Assembly (NCBI RefSeq): GCF_013408175.1
Contig: NZ_JACBYW010000005.1
Location: 372,001-436,000, forward strand
Direction of reading: 5' to 3'
DNA length: 64,000 nucleotides
DNA from: Actinopolyspora biskrensis
GTDB taxonomy: Bacteria > Actinomycetota > Actinomycetes > Mycobacteriales > Pseudonocardiaceae
Position 1 is the first letter of the stretch. Every line of letters begins with the position of its first letter. The notes beneath the pieces are model-generated. The model was not told the origin of the DNA, made no database searches, and saw only the letters and a list, made by a program, of their open reading frames with translations. The translations under genes were made by a program, and so were the position numbers. This document shows, piece by piece, positions 45,740 to 53,055 of this stretch.

Positions 45740-46001
45740 ATGTACTCTCGGGATTTCTCGAAAGACCTGCTCGAACGCGCTTTCGGTGCCGCCGCTGCCG
45801 CCGCGCTGTCGTTGCTGGGGGGGGCGAGGTGGTCAACGTGTGGACGGTGGACTGGCATCTCGTGTCGGGGGTGGCGCTGGAGCGATGGTGTTGTCGGTGG
45901 CCAAGTCGTTGGCCGCGCGCCGGGTGGGTGACCGAGAGTCGGCCAGCTTGCGACGGGTGAGATACGGCGCGGATAACCGGTTCACTCGTCCTCATGGCTA
46001 A
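45740..46001 (+). pseudogene. r1t-type phage holin remnant with two frameshifts
   Basis: Three frames joined in order give a typical actinophage r1t holin. MYSRDFSKDLLERAFGAAAA begins at ATG 45740; EVVNVWTVDWHLVSGVAL follows; AMVLSVAKSLAARRVGDRES ends it. The first shift is at an eight-G run (45817-45824), where nine would restore the frame. The second is at CTGGAGCG (about 45876), where one more G would restore it. Such holins form the lysis pore. As read, the gene is dead. It is the clearest phage marker in the element. Confidence 0.7.
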
Positions 46002-46848
46002 ATTCTGTCTCGTAAGGCATCGAAGTCACGATCACCCGGGTAACATGGTCATGTGCGGTGACGATCACATGTATGTGACCGATAAGCACCCGCAATCTGA
46101 CATGTACCCCGAGTTGGCGTTCACTGATGCTCCCGCACACGGTGGCGAACCCTGCCGGGTCTGTACCCAAGTCATCCCCTCGAAGGCACATCCAGTTCAT
46201 CGGACGCGGCATGTGTGCAGCCCCGAGCGCAACGAGCGGTTAAAGCGCTGGCACAAACGGCGTACTGCTGAGAACCATGAATCCGCAGCTAAGGCGGAGA
46301 ATCAGCCGGATCCGGCCAATCCGCAGGTGCATCTGTACTCCCCGCACGCGGAGTGGACTTCATCCGGCGGTCGGGGATATGCGGAGAACCTGTGGAAGGG
46401 AATCAGGGGTGGATATGTCCTCAGTCTCAGTACCGGAATAACTAAAGTGGGACGTGCGAGTTCCGTCGCAGCCCGGTTAAAGGAACACTTCAAACACTGT
46501 GAAAACTATGGTGTCGATGTCATCGACGTCGCGGTGCTCTCGACAGCAGGTGACTTGCTGCTGATGGAACAGTCTTTAAAGCGCTTCGTTAAGGGGCACC
46601 CCAACGCTCGTGTTGCTTCGTCAGCGACAGAGTCCGCTTTTGGCGTCCCGTTCACGGATATCGCCGACTTCTTGGTCCGTGAACAGCTCGGAGATCTCTG
46701 GATTCCCACTACTGCGGCTGAATCAGTGGCCAACTACGTGTTCGATTCTTCTTCGGCCGAGGCTATGATTGAATCCGCGCTTAATGATCTGCGGGAGCAA
46801 GATAAAATACCAGAAATTCCAACCAACGGTCTACAGGACGCTACCTAA
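45994..46848 (+). CDS. GIY-YIG-like (T5orf172/MUG113-type) nuclease candidate with Cys-rich N-terminus
   Basis: The 284-residue protein has a Cys/His-rich N-terminal half: CRVC (C54, C57), then H73 and C75, followed by a basic stretch RLKRWHKRR, which looks like a zinc-binding DNA-contact region. Residues about 138-220 resemble the T5orf172 branch of GIY-YIG nucleases: GGYVLSLSTG, ITKVGRASSVAARLKEH with the Arg, and an acidic LLMEQSLKRF helix. The canonical GIY and YIG are therefore GYV and KVG. ATG 45994 start. It is lower in GC than the host. A role in element maintenance or defence is possible but unproven. Confidence 0.6.
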   Translation: MAKFCLVRHRSHDHPGNMVMCGDDHMYVTDKHPQSDMYPELAFTDAPAHGGEPCRVCTQVIPSKAHPVHRTRHVCSPERNERLKRWHKRRTAENHESAAKAENQPDPANPQVHLYSPHAEWTSSGGRGYAENLWKGIRGGYVLSLSTGITKVGRASSVAARLKEHFKHCENYGVDVIDVAVLSTAGDLLLMEQSLKRFVKGHPNARVASSATESAFGVPFTDIADFLVREQLGDLWIPTTAAESVANYVFDSSSAEAMIESALNDLREQDKIPEIPTNGLQDAT

Positions 46849-47164
46849 CCACGGTCGTGCATGGCGAGCCAGCTGGGGCTGTCGTTGCGTGGCTGGCACG
46901 AACCGCTGTGATCTCGGGGGAGTCGACAGCGTTGCTTGCTGCGGAGGATCTTCGGGCACAGGTTCTCGTTCGGTCTGGGTGGCTGGGGGCCGGACATATA
47001 GTGCTCTCTGAGGTCTTTCCGTGAAGGGGAGTCGGGGAAGGCTGCCCGACCGGCGCGAGTGGGAGTCGACTACCGGTCGGGGGGAGGGGGGCGAGAATCG
47101 GGGCAGCTCACGGCCGCTCGGCTGAGTGGACGGGTTCGGATACGCTGGAGCCGGAGCCGGGGTG
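46849..47164. other. Intergenic region in the element
   Basis: These 316 bases separate the GIY-YIG-like gene and the convergent toxin gene. I see no coding frame or clear terminator here. Confidence 0.5.
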
Positions 47165-47404
47165 TCAGAACAGGCGCAAGATGGTGATGCGCAGTGTCTC
47201 GTTGTGGAGCGCGAACACGATCATGATGGTGCCGTTGTCGGCGGTGGTGGTCCACCGGTCCGTGGTCTTGTCGTAGTTGCTGCCGTCCCGAGGGTTTTCC
47301 GCGATCTGGTCCATGCGTTTGTCGACGGCTTTTTGCTGCTTGGGTGGCAGCTTGTAGTAGGCGTCTTCGGCGACGTCGACCCAGCGGATGAAGTAGCGAG
47401 CCAT
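47165..47404 (-). CDS. RelE/ParE-like toxin
   Basis: The 79-residue protein has the ParE/RelE layout: two N-terminal helices (DAYYKLPPKQQKAVDKRMDQ), ENPRDGSNYD, then a beta sheet (RWTTTADNGTIMIVFALHN, LRITILRLF). Proteins of this size act as ribosome-dependent mRNA interferases or gyrase poisons. Which one cannot be told here. ATG 47404 shares a base with the stop of the upstream partner gene (TGATG), so the pair is translated together. Confidence 0.7.
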   Translation of the reverse strand: MARYFIRWVDVAEDAYYKLPPKQQKAVDKRMDQIAENPRDGSNYDKTTDRWTTTADNGTIMIVFALHNETLRITILRLF

Positions 47405-47805
47405 CAGCTCTCCTCGCTCGTGTTCGTGCGTGCCTGGATCTTTTCCCGCTTGCCTTCGGGGCTCTGCCGCCACAGGTCGCCGTTCTCGTCGGTGCGCCAG
47501 AGGTTGCCGTGTTCGTCCTCGCGCCACGAGTTCCGGTTCTCGTCGATGTGGATCAGCCCGGAGAAGTCTCCTCGGTCGGCGCGGGCTTTGATCTCCTCTT
47601 CCTGCTCGGTGGGCGGGTATTCGGCCAGGATGGCCGCGCCCCACCAGTCGTCGAGCACCGTGTCGATGTGTCCGGTGTCGTAGTCCTCGGCGACCTTTTT
47701 CAATGCCTCCTGGAAGTCGCGGTCGAACTCGGCGCGACGTTGCGGGTCGGTGCGATCCAGGGCCTCGCGGATGCACCGCGCTTCACGCGGGAACGGGGGA
47801 GCCAA
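47404..47805 (-). CDS. DUF6247-like antitoxin candidate with tandem DENG-x-LWR repeats
   Basis: From TTG 47805 (AGGAGAGG upstream) the protein has 133 residues. Residues about 10-55 (REALDRTDPQRRAEFDRDFQ, VLDDWWGAAILAEYP) match the DUF6247 pattern, which often precedes RelE-type toxins in actinobacteria. The C-terminal 45 residues hold three tandem units (IDENRNSWRE, DEHGNLWRT, DENGDLWRQ), likely short beta hairpins. It probably neutralises the downstream toxin and may autoregulate. The antitoxin role is inferred from coupling and family. Confidence 0.65.
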   Translation of the reverse strand: MAPPFPREARCIREALDRTDPQRRAEFDRDFQEALKKVAEDYDTGHIDTVLDDWWGAAILAEYPPTEQEEEIKARADRGDFSGLIHIDENRNSWREDEHGNLWRTDENGDLWRQSPEGKREKIQARTNTSEES

Positions 47806-47868
47806 TGGAGTCCTCTCCTTTCACGAGTCGGTCGGTGGGTGCCCAGCGTGGAGCGGCAACGGCCGGGC

Positions 47869-48117
47869 TCAGGGAGTCTGCTCGTCCAGCAGGATGCTGG
47901 TGCAGTCCTGGCTGGTGGGGTCCTGGAACCAGTCCAGTTCGCTGGGCCGGGCCATGGGGCACTGGACGTTGCACACCGAGGTGTCGGCGGTGCGGCCGCC
48001 CCACCGCCTGCTGCGGAAGGCGTGGCGCTTCCACGCGAAGCCGGTTCTGTCCGGGACCGGCAACCAGTAGTGGTGAGTTTCTACAGCTGGCATCGGGATC
48101 ATTCCGTGCGTCGCCAT
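47869..48117 (-). CDS. Small hypothetical protein upstream of the TA pair
   Basis: This 82-residue protein contains HHYWLPVPDRTGFAWKRHAF and then CNVQCPMARPSELDW, a pattern (HYWLP, two Cys, a Trp near the end) seen in short zinc-finger-like proteins of pseudonocardial XRE/DUF397 islands. Start ATG 48117. It overlaps the preceding gene by 19 bases. Function unknown. Confidence 0.55.
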   Translation of the reverse strand: MATHGMIPMPAVETHHYWLPVPDRTGFAWKRHAFRSRRWGGRTADTSVCNVQCPMARPSELDWFQDPTSQDCTSILLDEQTP

Positions 48118-48350
48118 CGTGGCGTGGGGGTGGTCAGGTTCAAGTAGGCGTCGAAGCAGTCCGGGCAGAACTGCTGGGTGTGCCGCATCCGGTCACCGGA
48201 GTTCGGCGGAGCCTCGGGGGGGGGCGTGCCCGCCGAGCGTGTCGACCGGGCCGCCTTCCTCTGGGGCTGGGACAGCGTCGCGTGCTGTGTCCACTCCCCC
48301 TCGGGAGTGAACCAGTAGACGGTGTGCCTGTTCAGACGGGTCTTGGTCAA
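48099..48350 (-). CDS. Small hypothetical protein with C-terminal CxxC
   Basis: This 83-residue protein begins VYWFTPEGEWTQHATLS (after about 10 residues) and ends with CPDCFDAYLNL. It appears to be the first gene of a four-gene minus-strand operon divergent from the XRE regulator. It resembles the HYWLP family of its neighbour in having an early Trp/Phe-rich beta hairpin and a late CxxC. Function unknown. Confidence 0.5.
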   Translation of the reverse strand: MTKTRLNRHTVYWFTPEGEWTQHATLSQPQRKAARSTRSAGTPPPEAPPNSGDRMRHTQQFCPDCFDAYLNLTTPTPRWRRTE

Positions 48351-48431
48351 GCATGTCGCGATTCACCGTTTCCAGCACGGACCGGGCGAGTCCCCGCCCG
48401 GTGCAAGCCGCTGCCGCACTCATTGATCAAG

Positions 48432-48529
48432 CACTGTAGACGACCAAAATCTTTGATACAAGATTTGGTTCTCCCATTGGGTTAGTCTTTTTAGGTAGTC
48501 GATATTGATAAGCCTCGTCAACTACAGTG
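48432..48529. promoter_or_regulatory. Divergent promoter region with inverted repeats before the XRE gene
   Basis: This AT-rich stretch holds AAATCTT (48447-48453) and AAGATTT (48460-48466) around a 6-base spacer, a likely operator. CACTGTAG (48432-48439) and CTACAGTG (48522-48529) form a wider perfect inverted repeat, the second ending 7 bases before the XRE ATG. Both could serve autoregulation of the XRE gene and of the divergent operon. Confidence 0.5.
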
Positions 48530-48536
48530 TTGGTTC

Positions 48537-49385
48537 ATGGCACTCGGACCAACAGCACGCAGGCGACGATTGGGCGCGCATCTCGCCGAGCTGCGGGAGA
48601 ACGCGAAGCTGACCTTCGCCGGGGTGGGCGAGCACATGGGCGCGTCGCCGCAGACCATCCGCAACTGGGAAAAAGGCCAGGCCAGCATGAAGAAGATGGA
48701 GCTGGCCGCCCTGCTGGAGCTCTACGACGCTCCGCAAGAGGTGCGGGAGACGTTGGAGGACGCGCGTCGCGAAGGGTCCAAGCGCAGTTGGTGGTCGACC
48801 TATCGCCTGCCGGAGTGGTTCAAGCCGTTCGTCGGGCTCGAAAGCGACGCCTCGCTGGTATGCAACTTTGAACAAGAGGTCGTCCCCGGTTTGCTGCAAA
48901 CCGAGGACTACGCCCGAGCGATCCACACCTCCGGCGGCCACATCACCGTCCCCGAGGACGTCGAGAAGCGGGTGGCCGCGCGCATGGAACGGCAGCGCCG
49001 ACTGCTGGACAAGGATATTCCGCTGGAGCTTCGTGCCGTGGTCAGCGAGGCGGCCCTGCACCGCAAGGTTGGTGGCAGGAAGGTGTGGAGCGAGCAGCTG
49101 GAACACCTATTGGCCCTGGCCGAGCGGCCGAACGTGATGTTCCAGGTCGTGCCCTACGACGCGGGTGCTCACGCATCGATGGCCTGTGGCTTTGTCGTGT
49201 TGAGCTTCGCGGAACAAACCGACCCGGATGTGGCCTACATGGATGGGCCGCTGGGCGGGCACGTGATCGAGGACAACACGGACGTGACGCTGCTGCGGAA
49301 CCTGTTCGACGAGCTGCGTTCCTCGGCGATACCGCAGCGCGACTCCATCGACATGGTGCGTGAACTGGCCCCCGGGACTCCCTAG
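48537..49385 (+). CDS. Scr1-type XRE family regulator with DUF5753 domain
   Basis: The 282-residue protein has an N-terminal XRE helix-turn-helix (about 8-65, MGASPQTIRNWEKGQASM) and a C-terminal DUF5753 domain (about 100-275, EQEVVPGLLQTEDYARAI, VMFQVVPYDAGAH). This is the architecture of Streptomyces regulators encoded beside DUF397 proteins; some such pairs behave as toxin-antitoxin systems or developmental switches (WhiJ/BldB type). The DUF397 partner follows. ATG 48537 start. Confidence 0.88.
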   Translation: MALGPTARRRRLGAHLAELRENAKLTFAGVGEHMGASPQTIRNWEKGQASMKKMELAALLELYDAPQEVRETLEDARREGSKRSWWSTYRLPEWFKPFVGLESDASLVCNFEQEVVPGLLQTEDYARAIHTSGGHITVPEDVEKRVAARMERQRRLLDKDIPLELRAVVSEAALHRKVGGRKVWSEQLEHLLALAERPNVMFQVVPYDAGAHASMACGFVVLSFAEQTDPDVAYMDGPLGGHVIEDNTDVTLLRNLFDELRSSAIPQRDSIDMVRELAPGTP

Positions 49386-49470
49386 CCGTATGGGTTGCCC
49401 TGCCCGGTCTCGCTAGCCTTGGTACGTACCATCAACTTCGGCTGAGATCGAGACTTTGAAAGGGGCGGCA

Positions 49471-49665
49471 ATGGCAGACTTGTCGCGCGCGACGTGGCGG
49501 ACAAGTTCGCGTAGCGCAAACGGCGGCAACTGTGTCGAGGTCGCGGTGACCTCGGACATCGTTGGTGTGCGTGACAGCAAAGATCGCACGGCCGGTCACT
49601 TCACAGCGGCCTCGGCGCAGTGGCAGGCGTTCCTCAACGCCGTCAGGGCTGACTGCTTCGAGTGA
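49471..49665 (+). CDS. DUF397 domain protein
   Basis: The 64-residue protein has the DUF397 pattern: TWRTSSRSANGGNCVEVAV, then VGVRDSKDR and WQAFLNAVRAD. ATG 49471 has GAAAGGGG upstream and is preferred over an earlier in-frame ATG. It lies 85 bases after the XRE gene and is its usual small partner, thought to modulate or be held in check by the regulator. Confidence 0.87.
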   Translation: MADLSRATWRTSSRSANGGNCVEVAVTSDIVGVRDSKDRTAGHFTAASAQWQAFLNAVRADCFE

Positions 49666-49774
49666 CTTAGATCAAACCCCCGGCATGACGTGGTCGGGGG
49701 TTTGATGTATGTGCAGGACTGTCCTCCCCAAAATTTCCGATGATCTCAGAATCCAACGTACGTGGCATGGGCGT

Positions 49775-50137
49775 TTACAGGGTCAACTCTTCTCCGGCGG
49801 GGCAGCGGGGGTTGCCGTGGGCCAGCCACTTCGCGGTAGCGCGCACGGTGTAGCCGCAGTGCGGGCAGTGCAGCCGCATCATCCGGGTGCCCTGCTTGCT
49901 CGGGCCCGAATGGGGTTTGCCGGGGGCCAGGGTGCCGTCGGGGCCGACGGGGTTCTTGCTGCGGGCCTGGGCGGTGTCGAGCTTGCCGTGCGGGTACTCG
50001 CCCCACGTCTTCACGATCGGTGCCGTGCTGGTCGCGGACTTGGACTGCTGGTCCGGCGAGGAGGAGCTACAGCCTGCGGAGATTAATACACCGGCGGCGA
50101 TGAGGCTGATGGCGCTACTGAGGAGGCCGCGTTTCAT
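49775..50137 (-). CDS. Lipoprotein with C-terminal zinc ribbon
   Basis: The 120-residue protein starts with a lipoprotein signal (MKRGLLSSAISLIAAGV then LISAGC lipobox, Cys23) and a Ser/Thr-rich linker. The last 35 residues are a zinc ribbon (CPHCGYTVRATAKWLAHGNP, with a final CP). That ribbon type usually ends cytoplasmic element proteins. Finding it behind an export signal is odd and may reflect a recent fusion. Function unknown. Confidence 0.65.
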   Translation of the reverse strand: MKRGLLSSAISLIAAGVLISAGCSSSSPDQQSKSATSTAPIVKTWGEYPHGKLDTAQARSKNPVGPDGTLAPGKPHSGPSKQGTRMMRLHCPHCGYTVRATAKWLAHGNPRCPAGEELTL

Positions 50138-50170
50138 GACTACCCCCGAACGGGGTAAGAATGGTGATGT

Positions 50171-50380
50171 TTACCACTGTATGGCTCCTCGGTTGGGCGG
50201 TGTAAGAGTTTGACCGATGTCGGTCATGGAGGCCATGCGCTCGGCGGCCCTACACCACGCCGTGGCTTCCTCGTGGAAACCCTGCCTGCCGCATTCGGCG
50301 GCCGTCCTGGAGTAGTCAACGGTGAGCTCGTGGAAGTACTGGGCCGTGGGAGCGGCGGGCTGCGGGTGTGCTCGTGTCAT
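50171..50380 (-). CDS. Small hypothetical protein near attR
   Basis: This 69-residue protein (AQYFHELTVDYSRTAAECGR, FHEEATAWCRAAERM) is mostly helical and similar in size and style to small proteins in XRE/DUF397 islands. ATG 50380 start, just inside the right CCCCTACG repeats. No family recognised. Confidence 0.45.
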   Translation of the reverse strand: MTRAHPQPAAPTAQYFHELTVDYSRTAAECGRQGFHEEATAWCRAAERMASMTDIGQTLTPPNRGAIQW

Positions 50381-50386
50381 GATCGA

Positions 50387-50406
50387 CCCCTACGTTTCCC
50401 CCTACG
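50387..50406. repeat. Two CCCCTACG repeats at right end
   Basis: CCCCTACG occurs at 50387 and 50399, in the same direction as the three copies at the left end, about 117 bases from attR. CCCCTACGTTT followed by a second copy and then GAAAC is shared by both ends. They are candidate integrase arm sites. Confidence 0.5.
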
Positions 50407-50522
50407 AAACCGTGCGAAACGTCCGGAAGTGTCCCGATACGCTCCAAGGCTCGATCAAGGGTTTGACCAGGTGAGAAGGGATATTTCCCCGGGTGGACCC
50501 TTTGATCGACATCTCCGGTTCA

Positions 50523-50594
50523 GTTAACCGAAAGGTTGCTGGTTCGAGTCCAGCCGGAGGAGCTCAAGCCCGGGTCAGGCACCCGGGCTTTTTG
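50523..50594 (+). repeat. attR: right 72-bp direct repeat
   Basis: This is an exact copy of 42794-42865: the tRNA-Asn 3' half and its terminator without the 5' half. It marks the right junction of the element with the chromosome. Confidence 0.93.
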
Positions 50595-51179
50595 CTTTTC
50601 GGGAGTGGTCCCCCGATGGCCGTTGTCGCCGCGTCGGCCGCGGCCTCGGCGGGCGACACCGAGCCGTGAAGTGCGACACGGCGCCGTCCGGCGGTCGATG
50701 TTCCACCGATCGGGCGAGATGAGTCCGCCTGGAGCCCCGAGGGCGATTCGGTCCACTGTGGTGGGGTCCGGGAACCGTTCCGCTGTTGCCTCGCGGACGG
50801 GACGCGGGGTTCGGCGTGCGGGAAGTACTGTCCGAAGTGCGCGTGGCGGTGATCGGCCGCTCGAGGCGGGGAGAACGAAGCACTGTATCGGACACGCGAC
50901 ACCCCAACTATCCCCCGATCGGCCGTATTGGTGTCGGAAAGGTCAGTCTCGGGTAACGATCCGTGGTCCATTGACGATCTTACGGGTGTAGTTGAAATGT
51001 TGTCCGGGAAATCTGTGCAGCGCACAGCTTGATCGCGCTTTCGGGGGTGGGATCGCCCCTGGAGTAAGCTCGTAGTCGCGATCGATTCGTTGCCGTTGAT
51101 GCACAACGCGGCTTCCGTCGCTCTTCGTCCCCGGAGCGACGGAACAGTACAGGGGATCGCAGAGAACGGGGGAGATATC
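50595..51179. other. Region right of attR, no gene seen
   Basis: These 585 bases carry no frame with convincing codon use on either strand. A promoter for the membrane-protein gene at 51180 should lie in the last 150 bases, but no hexamer pair stands out. Confidence 0.45.
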
Positions 51180-51392
51180 ATGTCCGCACCTGGTATCGGC
51201 AGGAGCCCTCGGCAGTTTTCGTTGCCCGACATCTCGTCGGTGACCCAGCTGCCCAAACCGCTGAAGGCGTTGGTCTACCTGGTCATGCTGGCTTTGCTGA
51301 CGGTGGCCGGCGTCGGAGCACTGCTGGCGACGGTCGTGATCATCGGCCAGTTGACCGGTTCGTTCGACATCGCGATGTTCGTCGGTCGCTGA
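51180..51392 (+). CDS. Small single-pass membrane protein
   Basis: This 70-residue protein starts at ATG 51180 with GGGGGAGA upstream. A polar N-terminus (about 1-35, SLPDISSVTQLPKPLKALV) precedes one long transmembrane helix (about 36-60, VMLALLTVAGVGALL). A strong terminator follows, so it is a single-gene transcript. Function unknown. Confidence 0.7.
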   Translation: MSAPGIGRSPRQFSLPDISSVTQLPKPLKALVYLVMLALLTVAGVGALLATVVIIGQLTGSFDIAMFVGR

Positions 51393-51416
51393 TGACACGC
51401 CGGATTCGGTACCCGA

Positions 51417-51450
51417 GATCGACGCACCGCCGGGTGCGTCGATCTTTTTT
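51417..51450 (+). terminator. Rho-independent terminator
   Basis: GATCGACGCACC and GGTGCGTCGATC form a perfect 12-base stem with a 4-base loop, followed by six T. It ends the small membrane-protein gene and precedes tRNA-Met. Confidence 0.93.
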
Positions 51451-51525
51451 CGGGGTCGGTATCATGGAAGCGACCCCGGTGCCGTGCAGCGGGCAGGACC
51501 CGATACGATCAGTTCGATCGGTCCA

Positions 51526-51600
51526 GGGGCGGTAGCTCAGCAGGTCAGAGCAGCGAACTCATAATTCGTCTTGTCGTGGGTTCAAGTCCCACCCGTCCCA
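51526..51600 (+). tRNA. tRNA-Met (CAT)
   Basis: A cloverleaf with acceptor GGGGCGG/CCGTCCC (one G-T pair), D stem GCTC/GAGC, anticodon loop CTCATAA (anticodon CAT) and T arm GTGGG-TTCAAGT-CCCAC. A initiator-type three-GC anticodon stem is absent (GCGAA/TTCGT), so it is elongator Met or a lysidine-modified Ile tRNA. CCA is not encoded. Confidence 0.95.
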
Positions 51601-51622
51601 CCGAAACAGCAGGACAGCGCAG

Positions 51623-51661
51623 GTGTGGGGGCGATCTCTCCGAGATCGTCCCCACACTTTT
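51623..51661 (+). terminator. Terminator after tRNA-Met
   Basis: A 16-base stem (GTGTGGGGGCGATCTC with GAGATCGTCCCCACAC, one G-T pair) has a 3-base loop and is followed by four T. It terminates the tRNA transcript. Confidence 0.88.
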
Positions 51662-52232
51662 GCCATACGAATCCCCGCGTTCGAGCGCTGTGAGCGACGC
51701 GGACCGCTCGGACGGGCGCGCGGGGCCGCTGTCGTGTGAGCGTCGATGTCGATGCCGGGTGAGCAGTACCGCCTTCGGGTGCGGTACTCGCCGGTCCCGG
51801 TGTGGAGTGGGCGGTCGAATCATCGCTTCGTGAATGTCTTCCCGATTTCGGTCCTGATTCGTTCCCGAAGTGTCGCTGCCCGGGGAATGGTCCAGCGAGA
51901 AAAGCTTCCGCGAAAGAAAAAAGGCCGGTGTAGGCGCTCCGGGAAGATCGTGGAACAGTTGATCAATGTGCTGTTCCGGAGTGCCGAGTCCATCGGCGTA
52001 GTGGTTTCGCGGCTCCCGCGGTCGGTTCCGATTCCCGTGAACTCGTGCCCCGGGGCGAAGTGCGCGGCGACCTCCGCGGGAAAGCCGGGGGACGCACCCG
52101 TTGTTCGGTTGTGAACCACGATGCTGTATCGATTCAATGGGGGTCGAACCCGATTTTCGGGACCGACCGCCGCCAGTGCGCCTTCCGGTGGAGGGGAGGT
52201 GGTGTGCCGGCGATCGAATGGGAGCGACACCG
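51662..52232. other. Intergenic region, no gene seen
   Basis: These 571 bases after tRNA-Met have open frames only with poor codon use on both strands. Part of it (51830-51970) is less GC-rich. It could be a scar of old insertion at the tRNA, but I see no repeat of the tRNA 3' end. Confidence 0.4.
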
Positions 52233-52628
52233 ATGCACGATTTCGACCAGTGGCACCGGCTCGGCAAACATTGGCACGCCTATGTCGAGCAGCGTGGCGG
52301 GAACGTGCCGTCCACACGCGCGGACCGGCTGCGTCGGGTCCCGGACCACGTGCTGTCCAGCCCGCGTGCCGTGGCCGAATGGCTGTATCGGATGAAGCGC
52401 GTGTACCTGCCCGCCGAACCGGTGAAACTGCTCGGTGCCGGTGCGGGATGGGGGACGGTCGGTGACGACCGCCATCTCGAGCGGGACCTGTTCGAGGACG
52501 AGCTGGTGGCCTCGTACGGCGACAGCATCTACCTCTCGTTCGCCTGTGAGCACGACCGGTTGGACCTCTGGGTTGAGGCGGTTACCGCCGAGGACTGCTC
52601 GGAGGTGCTGCACCAGGAACAGGAGTAG
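52233..52628 (+). CDS. Hypothetical protein
   Basis: This 131-residue acidic protein (HDFDQWHRLGKHWHAYVEQR, LFEDELVASYGDSIYLSFAC) is rich in Trp, His and Asp and lacks membrane segments. ATG 52233 has GGGAG 8 bases upstream. It stands alone between tRNA-Met and pobA. I do not recognise the family. Confidence 0.6.
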   Translation: MHDFDQWHRLGKHWHAYVEQRGGNVPSTRADRLRRVPDHVLSSPRAVAEWLYRMKRVYLPAEPVKLLGAGAGWGTVGDDRHLERDLFEDELVASYGDSIYLSFACEHDRLDLWVEAVTAEDCSEVLHQEQE

Positions 52629-53055
52629 TGCCGTCGATGTGCCCGAAATGTGGTGGCCCGACGATTCCCCCGCAAGGGGATGGCCCACCGAAGTGTCCCA
52701 AGTGCGGGTGACGCGTGACCACGCGGAAGGCCCGCCGCAGTGGCGACGGCCCCCGAACGGGAACCCGCCGAGGAACGGTAACCGCGGAGCAGACCACACG
52801 TTCGCTTTCCGCGGTTACCGCGTGAGGAGCTCCACGTCCCGGGGCCGGTGGTGCCCGACACCGGGTGGCGGCCCGCACGACGTCGGGCCTTCCTCGCGGG
52901 AGCGCAACGGGAGAACCCGCGGCGGTACCGATGGGCGGTGTCGAACGGGCACACCGGGACTCGGCGAACTCCTCCTGATCCGCCGGGCAGCTGTGCGCGC
53001 CGGATCCCGGTGCGCGGTGACCGCGCTCGGCAGGACGGGCCCCGGAAACAGCGGA
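52629..53055. other. Intergenic region with a 13-bp inverted repeat
   Basis: No gene could be supported in these 427 bases. The inverted repeat at 52776-52820 is the only structure noted. Confidence 0.45.
52776..52820. repeat. 13-bp inverted repeat, 19-base spacer
   Basis: CGGTAACCGCGGA (52776-52788) and TCCGCGGTTACCG (52808-52820) are perfect inverted copies. This may be a terminator hairpin for the convergent genes on either side or a protein site. No T tract follows on either strand. Confidence 0.5.

Noticed and set aside
45725-45931. Intact 68-residue gene starting at 45725
   Set aside because: Only its first 28 residues look like protein; the rest is better explained by a frameshifted holin.
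50521-50594. Second tRNA-Asn gene at the right end of the element
   Set aside because: Only the 3' half is present, so it cannot fold as a tRNA; it is attR.
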